Position numbers and translations under genes: made by a program
Notes under the pieces: generated by a model
Seen by the model: the letters and a program-made list of their open reading frames with translations, nothing else
Database searches by the model: none
Told to the model about the DNA's origin: nothing
Shown: in pieces, positions 28,501-43,500 of the stretch
How the letters are laid out: each line of letters begins with the position of its first letter
Numbering within the stretch: position 1 is the stretch's first letter
Origin: Lutraria lutraria
Lineage: Eukaryota; Mollusca; Bivalvia; Venerida; Mactridae
NCBI GenBank assembly: GCA_964023205.1
Contig: OZ026851.1
Span: forward strand, 15,603,637 to 15,667,636
Length of the DNA: 64,000 nt
Direction of reading: 5' to 3'

Positions 28501-31500
28501 AATCACTCAGTATAAATGTCTGTATCATCCAGGAGGAAATATCCACAGGTAAAACATACAGGTGTTATAATTATGTGGGTGGATTCTAACAATCTTCCGC
28601 AACAAATCATCATAAAAACATTATAAATCTACATTATGTAATATCAATAAGGCCTTCCTTAAGAAATGTTTTGTTTGCTGTAACGCTACCTACTCACCAA
28701 GAAGGCCCCTAACAAACTTTTTTTTTGCCTCTCGGGTAAAAACAAGAAAAATAGCATCCTGACATGTATTTTGGGTTCAATATAAAATTTAGTTGTAAAA
28801 AAAAATATTTTCTACCCACTGAAAATTCTCTGGGAAGGTTTACTGCAAAAAAACTTTTTTAATGATGGCCTATAATCAATATTTTTTTTTCTTATCTGAT
28901 TGTCTGAAATTCCAGGATGAGAAAGCTTACAGAATTCTAAGAGAAGAGTCAACAGCTAAATATTTCAAGTATAATTTTTTTATCAAAAGCTGTTGTATTC
29001 ATTTCTTTGTCATAACTTTAATATAGCTATGATTGCTTTTATGCAAAATTTCAAACAGAAATGTAACAACTACAGTCAAACATGAGATAGCAGCCACCAT
29101 GAAATAAAGGCTAACATGTGAATGAAGGCCATTCTTCTAAAAATCGATACTGATTATTTACAACAAAATGACCTCCAAATAAAGGTCATATTTTGTCTTT
29201 CCCAAGGCCAGCCTTTTTTTACAGGTTAATATTTACATAAAAAACTGAATTACATCAACTTTTTTTTAATGTACTATGGTAACCACACATTAAGAAGGAA
29301 AAATATCACATAAAAGTAGCTTAATTTTAAACCAAGATTTATTAAAAATCCAAAAGCCAGGTTTTTAACAAAACTGCTTCATTTCTTTGAGTACATCATT
29401 TCCATGAATTTCTATAAATACATAATTTCTGGAATGATTAATACACATTTTTCACAGAGATAACAATTTTGGCCTGATTTTAAATAACTTCTCAAATCGA
29501 AGAAAATATTCTCTCTTGAAAGTAAAATATTTCATGTTCTGGTGTGATGAAAGTTATGTTCAGACAGTCTCACTATTCATGATGAATGTCTGCAAGTTTT
29601 ATCTTGTCTATAAATATCAGTTTTTCACTGGCTTTGCATCCTAGCTATGACTATAACTTTAATTCTTAGAAAATGTAAGTACTAAATACAATCTCATTTG
29701 AGATTTTAAGTTGAACTTAAGATTTGACATAATCTTTACTTGATTAATAACCAGTTTATTAATTAACTGACTGATTGACAATGAATAACTGACAGTGAAC
29801 AATTGACAGTGAACAGCTGATTGATTGATTGATTGATCAATTGATAGATAAATTAGTAGTATGGTTGGTAAATTTATTAACTGATTGATTGAATGACTGA
29901 TTGATTGAACAAATGATTGGTTGATTGATTTATCAATTGATCAGCAATATGGATGACTGGTTTATTAATTAATTGATTGACTGATTGATTGATTGATTGA
30001 TTGACTGGATCATTGAATGATTGGTCAATTGATTGACTAGTTAATTGATTGATTGATTGATTGACTGGTTAATTGATAGATTGGTTCATTGATTGACAGG
30101 TTAATTGATTTATTTATTTATTGGTTCATTGATTGACTGATTGACAACATAGACAAACCATTTTCCAGGTATAGACTGATGAACCATTTTAATGGCACAA
30201 ATGCTAACAGACAGACAGAATAAACCATAACATGTGTATACATGTATAATGATACCAAGTGCTAATTGGTTGAATGTTAGAAGATAATTAATGATAATCA
30301 AATTAATTGAGTGGATAATAGGGAAAACAATGATGAATTATCAGGCAATTTGTTGACATTTTTATTGATACATTAATAAGAGAAATAAATTTAATGTTTT
30401 ATCTATATACAAAAAAATATCAACAAAATATAATATCTAATTAATCATTAAGTATAACACAGTACTTGATGCACTTAATCAAACCATTATAAGAATACAG
30501 AGCACCTGCTTTATTCATCATCAGCTGTTTTGATAAATACATGATTGTGCAATCGTCCTTCATTCATTGAGAAATGTCAATATTTACTAAATTGCGTTTT
30601 ATCAATTCGACCTTCATGATCAATGATATTTACCAGGTATATCGCCCCGTGGGCTTCGCTTCTTTTCTCTAAGATCTGATAAATGAAAGAATGTTCAGTA
30701 CCTTGCCAACAACCCACCAATCAAATAGATATAACATCTAGATTTTATCTGGCTGTGAATAATATAGATACACCTATCCTATCTAGATTTTATGGGAAAA
30801 TCAGCTTGCTGCATGCTGCAAACATGTTCATATATTTTATCATGAGTCCTAAATATGATTATATGGCAATCATAGTTTATTTCTTTGTAATAGAGAATGA
30901 TTACAAAGAGACATACAGTAAAACCTCGATTATCCGAACACCGATTATCCGAATACCCGGTATTATCCGAATAAAATCTACGGTCCCGATTACGTCTCTA
31001 TATATTTCAAGTACAACGAACCCCGGTTATACGAATCGGATTTTACGAATACCAGGTGTAATCCGAATGCATTATTTGGCCCCTAAAGTAACAAATGCGC
31101 GTATTTTCACACCTAATATTCGAAGTCGTCAATTTAACAATGGCCGATTGAGAATCAAATGTCGTGTGACAAACAATGTGTCACATCAATTCATACACGA
31201 AGCGTGTCAATAATTTAATTATCGTTAAGTTGACCATATTGTTTGTTACGCTTTTATACTAATCGCGAGGAATATTACACTATGATCTCGGGTATAATAA
31301 GTTAATATGCGTACGTACCTGCATGGTGATCTGTATGAACTTATTTGCATTTCAGCGTCAATAAAAATTTAAAAACAGATTCGAACACAGTTAAACAAAG
31401 CTAACTAGAATATGATGAAAAAACGTACCAAACCTAAAAACATTACGTCTTCGATTCTTTAATTGTCTTAGAATGTTACGATAGCGATGCCTAGTCGATC

Positions 31501-34500
31501 GTTAGTAAGTGAAGTGAGAATGACATATTATTGTGTCGGATTGTGTTCTGCATAATCCATAAATGCGCGGGTATTTATTATACAAGAATTATTGTTTCAT
31601 TGGTTAACTCATATACATTCATAAAACAATGATAAATAATAAGTGTTTGTTGTACATTTTATTTTATTCTTATTATCACTCAAATAAATAACGTCATGTT
31701 TACATACGAGAGTTAACTCCCTTGCAATATACGGACAGTACGGAATTTATCGTTTCCAACCAATACATTATACTGAAATGGATTATTCGAAACCATGGAT
31801 TATCCGAATGATTTTTCAGGTCCCAATGACATTCGAATAATCGGGGTTTTACTGTACATTGATTATAAAGAAAAAAAAACTCATTTCATTTAAAAAGGCG
31901 AACCTCCCCCATCCCCTCCAAAAAACCCAAGCACATTAAAATGTTGTAAAAACTAACAACTCAACAACTATGGTCATTTCAGAGCCACCCTAGAAAGAGT
32001 TGATATAAGATACAGGAGAACCAGGCAGTTCTACCCTTACTCTTATTTCAATTAGTTTTTCCTGGTTTTTATTACGTCCAGTGCAAAGCACTGATGCATG
32101 CCGCACCCCTTTCCTGTGACTTTCTTAGGAGTATTTGGTAACACAGTACATGTCTTGGGACACTGAAAAGGCTTCCCTGATACACAGAAAGGTTTGAACC
32201 CACAACTTTTTGGTTAGTACTCCAGCACATAACCACAAGACCACAAATCAGCTACAGACTTATCTATTAAGAAGCATAGATCAGAAAGATTGAATATCAA
32301 TGGTCACCAGGATGATGATATAAGTGACTGATCAGATTTGGCAGGCTATCCCTCTAGAAACACTGTTATCATGCGGTAACATCAACAATCAACATTCTCT
32401 ACCTATGTAGGTATGGTAATTATATACATACAAGAATCATTTATATAATACCAGCTAATTAACATCATAGAACAATTAACAAGACTAATAAATCATTAAC
32501 ATTTCTTGAGTACTGGGCATCTGATCTTTATTGTATCAGAAATTAACAGTCAACAGCTTTAACTAACTCTTACCTCCCTTGTCAAATAATTGTGCATACC
32601 TCACAAACTAGTTATGAACTATTGATGAATAGTTCAAGAAAAAAATCTTATTTTGAAATAATTCCATTCGTAGGGGCAAAAATAAGCTATGAAGAATGAA
32701 TAAGATGTGTTTTTTAAACACAATGCCCCCTTGTCCTAGACCTTTGATCCTGGAGAGGTTGTCATGAGGAACCAAGATATGAAGTTTGATGATTGTAGGT
32801 GGAAGCATTTTTATTAAACAGACAAGGTTAAAGTTTGGTACAAACAAACAAACAAACAAACAGACCAAAAACAATATGCCCCCCCCCTCCCCCTGATTTA
32901 TCAATACAAGAGACAGAAAGAACAAAATAAAAATAAAATCGAAATGTAAATATTTTGAATGGATCAGAACGAAGCTGTCAGTACTTTGAAATTTAAGCTG
33001 GTTTACTAATCACATACCCAGGTAAGCACAATGAAAAAACCAACATTAAGATAGAAAGATACCACACAAAAAAAACGAAGACACAAAAAACACGACTATT
33101 TCTATATAAAATGTGACCGTAAGATAAATACCTGAGCTATGTGTATCCTTGTGTTCTTGTGTTACTGAGGCGTTGAGATTACCAGACTCACATACCGTTC
33201 TGCTTACGTCACCACTGCTTGCCTGAAAACATCAAAACAACATATAAACATACTGCTACGATCATCTGTCAATTTTCTTATTAATTTGACTTTGGTATCT
33301 TATTTTTGCCATTTCAATATGTTTATATCTGACTAGAACATGCAGAATTCTGGCAAGACTCTTCGGAAAATAAGTTCATGTCAGTTTCACATCTGTAAAA
33401 CTGGTATAATACCAAAGTTATCTAATAACAGATGAGTTCATTAACATATTTTCCTAGTAAGAACCAGTTACAACTAGTCAGGACATATTTAAGGCCAAAT
33501 CAAAATATATTTGTTTATCAGGACAAGACTGACTTATTACACATGGTGAGACCAAACCATTTCAATTGAAATTGCCAAGGGATGAAGCCATGAATACAAG
33601 AAGTGTTTGTGAAACACGAATGGCCCCAAAACGTTAACTGGATAGTAAGACCTTGACCTTTGACCTATTGAACTTAAAATCAATAGGTGTCAACTAAATG
33701 TGATGACCAACCTCCAAACCAATTCTAAGGACCTTAAGCTAAATCGTTCTCCAGTCATAGGGCAGACAAGGTTTTTGTGTTGAAAGTCGCCGTGACCTTG
33801 ACCTACTGAACTCAAACCAACATGCCAACCAAATATGAGGAGCTTATGCCAGATCGTTCTCTTGTAATTATCTGGATATGGTCTGGTTACGTATGTTCGG
33901 ACGGACCTATATGTGCAAAGCAATATAATATGTTAACCCCCTTTTCTTCAAAGAGGGCATAATTAGTCATGTTTCGGGTTAACTGACAAGTAACATCCCT
34001 AAAGTTTCTAATGGTAAAATCCATAGTTCTAAAATAAGTAGGGAATGAATCAAACCTTGTATTAAAGCTAAAGGTATATGTACTTAAAAATTAGATAAGT
34101 TTGTCAACCTACCTACCCTAAATATTTAGTATGTAACCCCTGATCATTATTTTAAAGCCTGATATAAGATTTTTGATAAAACAAAGTTCAGTGAAATAAA
34201 ATTTTTGTAATGACATTTATCTATGATAAATTTCAAGGCCTATAATCATGTGGCATATTGTTTTGATAGCGTTACAATGGCGGTGCCCAGGAGCTCGAAG
34301 GGAAATAATATTTTTCGTCTTTTTTTCCTGAAAGGTTTTAATGTTTCAATTTTTTCATGTAGCCCATGTTCCCGCCAACAATTTTCCGCATCCATCGGTA
34401 CCAGAATTAGCATTGTTACTAATTTAGTACTTGTTCCCCTATAGTACCATGGCTTTTAACTGTCCACTTCAAATTTCTTGAAAGGCCTTGAATTTGGCAA

Positions 34501-37500
34501 CATTAAATGCATAACTTTCACGAATACTTTTGCTAGAAAAATGTTCACCAGTAAAGCAATAAGCTAGTATTTTCATCTACAGCATTTTAAGGGTCTCAAC
34601 AGTCAAGATGTTACTGTCACTGACAAGTAATCACAAGCCCCTCACTACTGTAAGCTCGATTCCTACCCAGTGACAAACGTCGACATGTGAGCTTTACTGA
34701 AGGCTGATAGTTCTACATGTACCTAGATGTAAACTTAAGGGTCTTCCTCGATGGTTAAAGTTGGAAAAGTTCACCTGGCTCTTGGTGCGGTGTTAAACTC
34801 CAGTAATCCCCACCAAATAAAACAGCATGCACTTAAACAAGTTATGATAAGTACTGACTTAAAATTGCATTATGTTGATTTTTAGCTCACATGAGCACAA
34901 GAGCACATGAGCTCAGGGTGAGCTTTTGTGATCAGACTTTGTCCAGCGTCCAGTGATGTGCGGCATCAACTTTTACCTAGGGGCCACATAGTTCAATTTT
35001 CACAAAACTGGGTCAAATTTTAATATTAACTAAATCACAGGAGTTCTATAATGGGCCATCTGGGGTTAGAAACTAGGTCACCAGGACAAATTGCTGGAAA
35101 ACCTTGTGAACACTCTAGAAGTCACTGTTTTGATTGGATCTTCATGAAACCTTGAGTAGGTCACCAGGTCAAATCTTAGGAAAACCTTGTAAACACCCCA
35201 GATGTCACGATTTTGATTGGATCTTCACCAAACCCTGTCAAAATGTTTGTCTTAATGATATGTGGGACAATTCGAAGATGGGTCATCTGGGGTCAGACAC
35301 TAGGTCACCAGGTCAAATCACAGGAAACCTTGATACCAGCAGACCTCATGACCTAGGTTCAAAACAATGTTTTAATGCATAAACAATGATTGTCATGTGA
35401 GCGATATAGGGCCATCTGGCCCTCTTGTTTATTAAGTTAATATCCCTTTTTTACTGACAAATCATTTATTTTACACATATCAATTTTTTTACATTCTTTT
35501 AACTATGACCTAAGAATTTGTTTTTATCTATGAACAGTAACTTCAAGAGAAACAGGCCATTAAAAACTTAGGTACCATTAAACAATAATTTCATTATGAT
35601 ATCAAATACAGTAGCTCCACTCTAATCCGAAATTAATTCTTCGGACTGAAAAAAATGTTTGTACAAAAGAGGTTTTCAGATTAAAATGGTTTCAGACTGC
35701 CAAGTTCTTTCATCATCAAATACATTATAAATACATTCAGACCAGCTGACATGTTTAGTTTAGAGAGGATTCCTCATTAGAATGAGGTTTGGATTAGGGA
35801 GGGTATAGCTCGACCATGTTTTTTTAGCCGTGACGGAAGAATACACTTAATCAACTGGGTTCATTAGTGCTTGAACATTAAATTTATCTTATCAATATGT
35901 TTCAGTGAGATTTGTTCAGAATATCCATATCCAGTATTTGACTTAGTGGATTATTCTGAATAATTTCATCACGGCTCAAAAGAAAATGGTCGAGCTATAC
36001 AACTTTATTCCATAATAAACATTGAAATTGTTCACAATGCATGGTAACAGAGAAATTTGTAAAGCAGCTAAAAAATGTCATATAAAGGGGTTATTTCCCT
36101 AAAGATAAGGACTTAAAGCATTGTAGATCACCCTACCGGCCTGTTTTTTCTTTTGAATCAAAAAGACATGACTATGTACTATTTGTATGTATCATAAAGA
36201 ATGTTACAAGTGGGAAATTAAAAAGAAATATTGAAACCATTTTTAGCTAAAAGTAGTAAAACTATATTGTCAGATTAAGTATTTTACTCCAATGAAACAA
36301 ATTAATATTAAACATATTAACAGGTGTTGCCAAATATTAAAATCACTCAATACTTCAACATTCAAAACTAAACAGAGCTGAGCATACTGGTACTTGAAAA
36401 AAATATGTTTTAACAATAATCAAAAACATCCATACAGCCTACCTGTTACACGCGAATGTTAAAATCCAAAAGGAAAAAGGTTTTAGGGTTTTCACAGAAA
36501 AGTCAATACAATATTATACAAATTACACACAGGTAAGTTTCAGACAGAAAAGATTTTAAGCTTTTAAGACAAACACAAACTATATATTCAACAAATTATA
36601 AACCTTTAAAATTTTCTTCTGGAATTCTGCCTCAGTATTTTATGTACATCTTCACTATGATATTATCTGAATGGTTGCCATGGAAACAGAGGTAAAGTAT
36701 GTGTATAAGTGCCAGAACTGATAAGCCCAGCCAGAAATAACTACAGACTGAGATTTGCATGAAGCAAATACCTGGATATTGATTTTAAAGTTCACCTTCA
36801 TAATACAGATAGCTTGTTTTTAAAAGCCACTATTTAGACATAATGTTGCTTCAAAATAAATTGAACGAACTGTAATATACAGTGCAATATCTCTCTAAAA
36901 CAACACCCTATGGAAGTAGCAAAATTATGTTGATGTTGAGAGGTTGTTGCTCCAGAGAGGTTAAATTATTTGTTGCAGGAAAGTTGTTGCTCAAGAGAGG
37001 GCCACTCTAGAGAGGCTGTACTGTAGTGACTAACCCTGCTTATGAAAATGATTATGTTTCATTATCTTTAATAAAAATAGTTTTCTACAGTTCAACACCT
37101 TAATTTGCTAGCATTAGGAATTTTAGGGAGCAAGTGTCACTGGAGTTGGTATTTAAAGGAATCATAAGGGTAGGTGAGGGGAGAGAAAAATCTATTTCAA
37201 CAGAAAAGATGATAGATTGGATTAGATTATGTACAACTTTTAAACAACCTAAAGAAAATAATTAAATTAAGCAAAATAGATTCTAGAAAAGGGGCCATAA
37301 CTCTTAAATCATACTGCTATCCCTGTACTGTATGACTATACTCAAAATTCATAAAAAAATATTAGTTTCTGGTTAACTGACCTATACAAATTTTTCCTAT
37401 AGCCCTTGATTCTTTATGAGGCCTGGGAAAGGTACATCAACTTCTCACTTTTTTTATCTTCCAGTGCACTTTCAAGAGCAAAAAATAATTCACTACATAA

Positions 37501-40500
37501 CCAACTGAATTTTAATGAGCCATGTAACCAGACACATTTCTTTTTGGCCTATTAAAGAATGCATACAATGTAACATCTCAGAAAAGATCAACGTAAATCA
37601 CTATAGGTTCATCTTATCATATCAAACTAATGATATGAATGTTGAAGGACATAATCTTTACCTACAGAGTTCTATGATTAATTTCTGAGATGTGAAAAAT
37701 AATTAAAAGGGGCTATAACAGATTACTTGTCGGGTAACTCTCTGACTGTTCGTACACATATGATTTTTTATCAAAGGGAGACAAATCATCCAAACTGCTG
37801 AGTTCCATGATAAATATCACTAATCATTTTGACTGGTACCTCTCTCTCTGTCACTACATGCATCAACATGTGGTCTTTAAGACCAGGTACCAATTTAAAG
37901 AGGCAGATTCTTGGAAATTTTTTGGAAACTGAACGACAGTTCAGCTTGCCATGGCCATCACTCGCTCAGCGCTCATGAATTTAGTTGTGGACCAAGGTAC
38001 ATGTACTACATTTTTCTACATCCGCTATGCAATTGTTAAACTTTGTGACTGTTGCAGAGCACGTCCATGTTTAATCAAAGGGAGACAAATCTTGCAGACT
38101 GCACAGAGTAAAAAGATGCGCAAAAGTTTGCATATGAGAAGAACTACAAGAAATGTATAAATAAACTCACAGATACACAGCAGGGTGGGACCAGACAGAC
38201 TGCATGCAACAACTGTAGACATTGTTTCGAAATCACATAAAAAACAACAGTTACAGTACATCATATCACCATGGCAATGATAGATGTAAGACAGATAAAG
38301 GATAATATAAATGTGTACATTATCCTAGAGCAACATTTTTACCTGTATGTCTACCATATGTTCACCACTCCATAGAACTAGCAATATTTTGCCAATAATA
38401 ATCGAAACATTTCTTTGGCAAGGAGACAACTAATAATTCTGTATCAATACGAAGAAATGCCAGGGAAGTATGCAAACCACTGGGCACTGTAATGAGTTGT
38501 TTTTACATATTATCTGACTAAGATCTGATATTTAATGAAGTATGCTCTGAGTAAGGTTGGACAGGTATACAGTAAAACATGGTTATAGTGAACTCTGAAT
38601 CAGTTTATTTATTATTCAACAGCTCATTGGAACATTTTTTCTTTGTCCTTTATTGTGACGTCTCACCGATTTTCTCTGATATTCTTAACACAGTATATCG
38701 ATCAGTAATTGGGATGGGCACAAAGCGTCCCTGTGAAATTTGAATCCGCAAAATTTCATTTAGTAGTCCAGGGCATAACCAAACAACTACGGATAACCCA
38801 TCCCTAATGGAGATACTGAACAAAAGTGTCCCTTTGAATCTTCCTTATTCCATTAACAAGAGTGCCAGGTCACAAAATAAGCCCGTCAAAATTCATTTCT
38901 CAATGCATCAAGGGGCATAACTCCTAAGTGCCTGGGCCTATTGGGCTGGTTATTATAACTGACTGAGATCTCATGGTCATAAACATTTCCATTAAGTTTG
39001 GTGAGGATCTGAATAAAACTTTGAATAAGAGAGCAGACACCATTGTGGACACCTCCCGCCCACCAACCTGCCTGCCTGCCATGTTTTCCCATAACACGAC
39101 CCGTTTATCAAACATTACTGTTACTGATGTAGTACAATATGAACATTATGAGAAAATATTCATGTTCCATGGAATTAACAATAACCATGATGTTCCACTG
39201 TAGTTATCATCAATAGGTTGTGGTTAAGAAACGTAACTGATCCCTTTACACGAAGAACGTGTCATAAAGAATACAAGACAATTCAGTTTTTTTTTGGTAT
39301 TTTGGGAATATGACCCATATAATTGGGATTGGGAATTTTTGCGGTGCTTTAGTCAAAATTGGGAAAAAATGTATGACTACAATTTTACAATGTTTAATTT
39401 ATTCTTCTTATTCTCCCATAAACCAGTAGTAGATAAGGTATTTACTACCAATAGTGATGATAATGAACTTATATAATTAATACAAAATAAGAATATGACC
39501 GAATTTCTGCTAAAATAATCGCCACCAAAAAATCCCTGCAATTAATGGTCCCAAAATGGCTTCTCTAAAATGAAATCAAACCAATTTACTGTATATATAT
39601 ACGAAGCGTTAATCATTTCATCTTGAATATACAATAACATTATAAAAGTTATTGAATTAAAACTTTGCTCTGAGTACAGTGCTAAAATTTCCACCTATGT
39701 ACCATGTTATGACAGTAGGAGTATATTGTATTTAATAGTTATTCAATACATTCAGTGTAAATGCAGTTTTATAGTGTAACAAGGGAAAGAACTAGATTTT
39801 AAGATGTAGAATGTTATGATAGAGTTACTTCCCTTGACAAGATATACAGATTTTTATAAATTTCATGCTGTGATTTATAATAAGAGACCATATTCCTTTA
39901 TCAATACAGTACAACCTCTCCAGAGCGGCCCTCTCTTGAGCAGCAACCTCTTTTTAGCAACAGCATGATGTTTTCCCACTGGTAGATTTAACTATTAACT
40001 TAACATCTCTACAGCAACAACCTCTTAACTACAACATAATTTTGCTACTCTCAAAGGGTGTTGCTTTGAAGAGGTTGCACTGTACTTAAATTGAAACAAG
40101 AGTGCCAGTTCACAAAATATGCCCGTCAAGAGGCATAACTCAGAAGTGCCTGGGCTGACTAGGTTATCAAACTTGACTGAGATCTCATGACCACAAACAT
40201 TTCCATCAAGTTTGGTGAGGATCCACAAAAATCTGTTTGAATTAGAAAGCGGACACCGTATTGGACGCCACCCGCCCACCCACATGCCGTGAGTGTTCCC
40301 ATAATATGGCCCGTTTGATAATACAAAGGGAATTTGACATAATTTTTTATTCTGGTTCTACCAAAGAGTCTTCCACCACTGTTAAAGCAGAAAAAAATGA
40401 CCAAATAACACTAGGTGTTGGTGTGAAGTCAATCCACTGAAAGAAAATAGAATATCTAAGCTAACGTCATGCAGATTTTGATCTAGATTCAGAAACAACT

Positions 40501-43500
40501 TACCACAGATTGTTTTGGAATGTAGCACACCTGTAAAAAAAATACTACCACATAATTAAATAATAAAGACCAAAGTTTTAAAAAATTAATTTCTAAATTT
40601 TTTTTTATCTTTATAGGATGTGGTACCATGGAACTAGTTTTTAAGTTATTAAGAACAAAATGACCTCTGATAAAAAGGTCATTGGTCAATAAAGGTCACA
40701 TTTTGTCCTTCCCAAGGGTGGCATTTTTCACAGGTATGATACAGGTACCAACATTTAAGGGTACTTATCAATACCATGTGATACCCAAAACTGATACAAG
40801 AATTTGGCTGACAAGTAAGATATAGCTAAATATTTTTGTTTTTGTGTAACCTGTTATCAATCACTAAAGTTTTGATCAATTTCTAGAAGAATTTGTCTTT
40901 CCTACTCGTGATGCACAGCCGGAAGTACCATGATTTGCTTAGATTTGGAACTTTTTCAAACACCTTAAGTATCTATTATGGTACTGTTATTTTTTTAAAA
41001 TGGTTACGGACTGGTACAAATTCAAATGATTCTCAGTATTGTCTTGGTACCTGGTACCGGTGTCCAACCCTAGGTTTGACTGTATATACAAGATATATAT
41101 CGTACACACCTTATCATGAGCCGGATGGTTCCTGGCTAAGATGGAATCATCATCTACACATGCTATCACATCCACCACACTGTCAGCTTCCATGGTGACC
41201 ACATTAAAACTGTCTGTATATTCTTCTAACATTGTAACCTTTCTAAGATTGTCAGTCTGGAAAATAAAGATGTCTCTGTACAATGCATTACTATTTTATT
41301 GATATAATATCACACAAGAGGATGAATGAAACACTAGTTTTATAATATTGTTTGACCATTTTCAAGAAATTTTATTAATTTTAACGTCGGAAACAAATAC
41401 ATTATGCACATTCTATGATTCAAAAATGTAAACTGTTTGAAGGTTTTCCCCAAACAGATTTATGATTTAAATTAGTGTGATTTTCAATAAAAGTTAATTA
41501 TCCAAACTCATTGTTTGAGAAAGAAACCCGACTCTAAACATTGATAATTAAGTTTCGAAAATCGAATCAGGAAATTAATTAATCTCTTGTGCCTTATCAT
41601 TGGTTGATTAAAAGCTGAAACAACCGATCAGGAACTTCATTGATCTCCAATTTGTATTTACAATATCAATTTGTGTTATATTTCTATCAATGCTTACATT
41701 AACTTCAGATATTTCCAAGTGTATGTATGGAGGTAGATCAATTTCTCCCAATGGTTCAATGTTTACAGGTGGTAACACTGTCTCACAGTAGACCTCATCA
41801 CCTGTAAACAAACATAATAAAATATGTCAATATTATAATAATGAAATATACAATGTACAAAAAAATATTGACATGATTTAAAATTCAAACTAATTTTGAA
41901 AAATAAGCATTCATTTCTGGTCAACACTTTAATGCAGAGAAATACACAATTCCTAATCTTAGAAATCAAGGCACCATTATAAATTTCATAAATCTGGATA
42001 ATTCAAGGGCCATAATCCAGGAGTGCCTGAGTTGTCTGTGATATTATGCCTACAAACATCATCACCAAGTTTGATGAAGATCGGATAAAAAAATTCAACT
42101 TGGAGATCAAGTTTAAAAACCCATGTACTGTATAAGTAAAATTTCGTGTTATAGACATTTCTAATTTAACCATCCAAACGGTGTTTTGTTCTTTATTATC
42201 AACGAATACTATTACATCCTTCATAAAAACAATTATAACCACGAAATACATAGAGTTACTGATAGGCAAACATTTTGAGGCACAATAATATCAACTTATA
42301 CAGTAACCTTTACATAATAATATTTTACCATCTTGTTTCACTTTGACGACTTTCTGAACATAACCGTTGTCATTCTCCACCCTACATACAATCTCTTGAC
42401 TTAGTAAGTCTGCAGAGTTGGAAGCTGCCAGATAATGGTAGCCATCTTGTGTGTAAATGTCCCATAATGCACTAGGGGTCAGAGCTTGACCTTCATGGTA
42501 CCAGATCACCTCTGGTGCAGGAAATCCTAAAATATATTATGTCAAAGTATGAATTAAGATGTTCATCATTAACTGTTAATCTTACCAATAGGAAATCACA
42601 CCAAAGAGTAACCAGTCTGCTTACAAATTTTCTGTTCTTGAAAAGTGCATGCACAGTCTAACCTCTGATCAAAGGCCACCCTTGGGAAAGACAAACTGTG
42701 GCTCTTAATGACAAATAACCTTTTTTCAGAGGTCAATTTGTTCCAAATAATCAATAACTGCTTTTCAAAAAATGGCCTTTATTTACAGGGTGGTCTTCAT
42801 TTGGAGAGGACTGCAAACACAAGTTTGAAGTCACAGGTACATCAGTACACACATCAGAAGAATGTTTACATTTTAAGGCTTACAGATAAATGACTGACAA
42901 ACAGTCTTAAAGTGTTCAGACACTGACTCTGGACTGTCTGAGTTCAAGCAATAAGTACATAATTCTCATTTAACACAGCTAGAGAAATAAGACCTTTGGC
43001 AGAGCTACCTAATTAAGCAGTGATAATTTTGATGTAGTCTCATCATCAAGTTAAATCATCATGGAAACACTAAACTAGAAGTCCAAGAACAACATGTTGA
43101 GTCCACTATCATCAAGGGTTGAAGAAGTGGTATTCAAATGGTTCGAACAAACTGTTTAAGACCAATTTTGACATTATGACCTTACAGAATAAGCTTGACC
43201 TAGAAGCTTCACACATGATTCTTAGGCAAGACTTCCAGTCTCATCACAGTGAACATTTGTTCCAAGTTATTTCTAAATTCAAACCAAACATACTGCCATT
43301 GTGGTTACTATGTCAAGCTCACAGCAAGCAAGCGCAATAAATCATAGTACTGAAAGTACTAATGGTAACTGAACTTACTTAGACATACACTGCAATATGG
43401 AACAGGAACTAGTTTTAACAATTGTATGGTGGATGTTGAAATAACGTAGTACTTTGGTCTGCATCAAAATTCATGCGCTCCAAGTGAGTGACGGCTATGG

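Larger units (their letters stand above)
24443..30633. other. 6.2-kb intron between e24 and e25
   Basis: Holds a family C repeat (25345-25692), a 52-bp minisatellite (27207-27545), poly-C runs near 26986 and 28085, a MITE (29072-29225) and a TTGA-rich microsatellite (29745-30145). I found no convincing exon; short imperfect repeats (AAAGTTCCACTAATGA) occur at 24970-25070. Confidence 0.55.
33223..41109. other. 7.9-kb intron between e22 and e23
   Basis: Mostly dispersed repeats: a repeat with many ATG-free short frames at 33596-33965, family C at 34886-35430, MITEs at 36880-37023 and 39907-40082, SINE fragment 38640-38800, family E repeats 38862-39100 and 40097-40318. One candidate microexon at 40504-40530. 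Confidence 0.6.

Noticed and set aside
30683..31213. 176-codon plus-strand open frame
   Set aside because: It crosses the edge of the pogo-like element and translates its terminal repeats (IIRTPIIRIPG); no transposase or other domain.
38171..38212. Possible 42-nt phase-0 exon (donor GTGAGT)
   Set aside because: The acceptor has a poor pyrimidine tract and the 14 codons are Cys-rich and unlike the linker composition around them.
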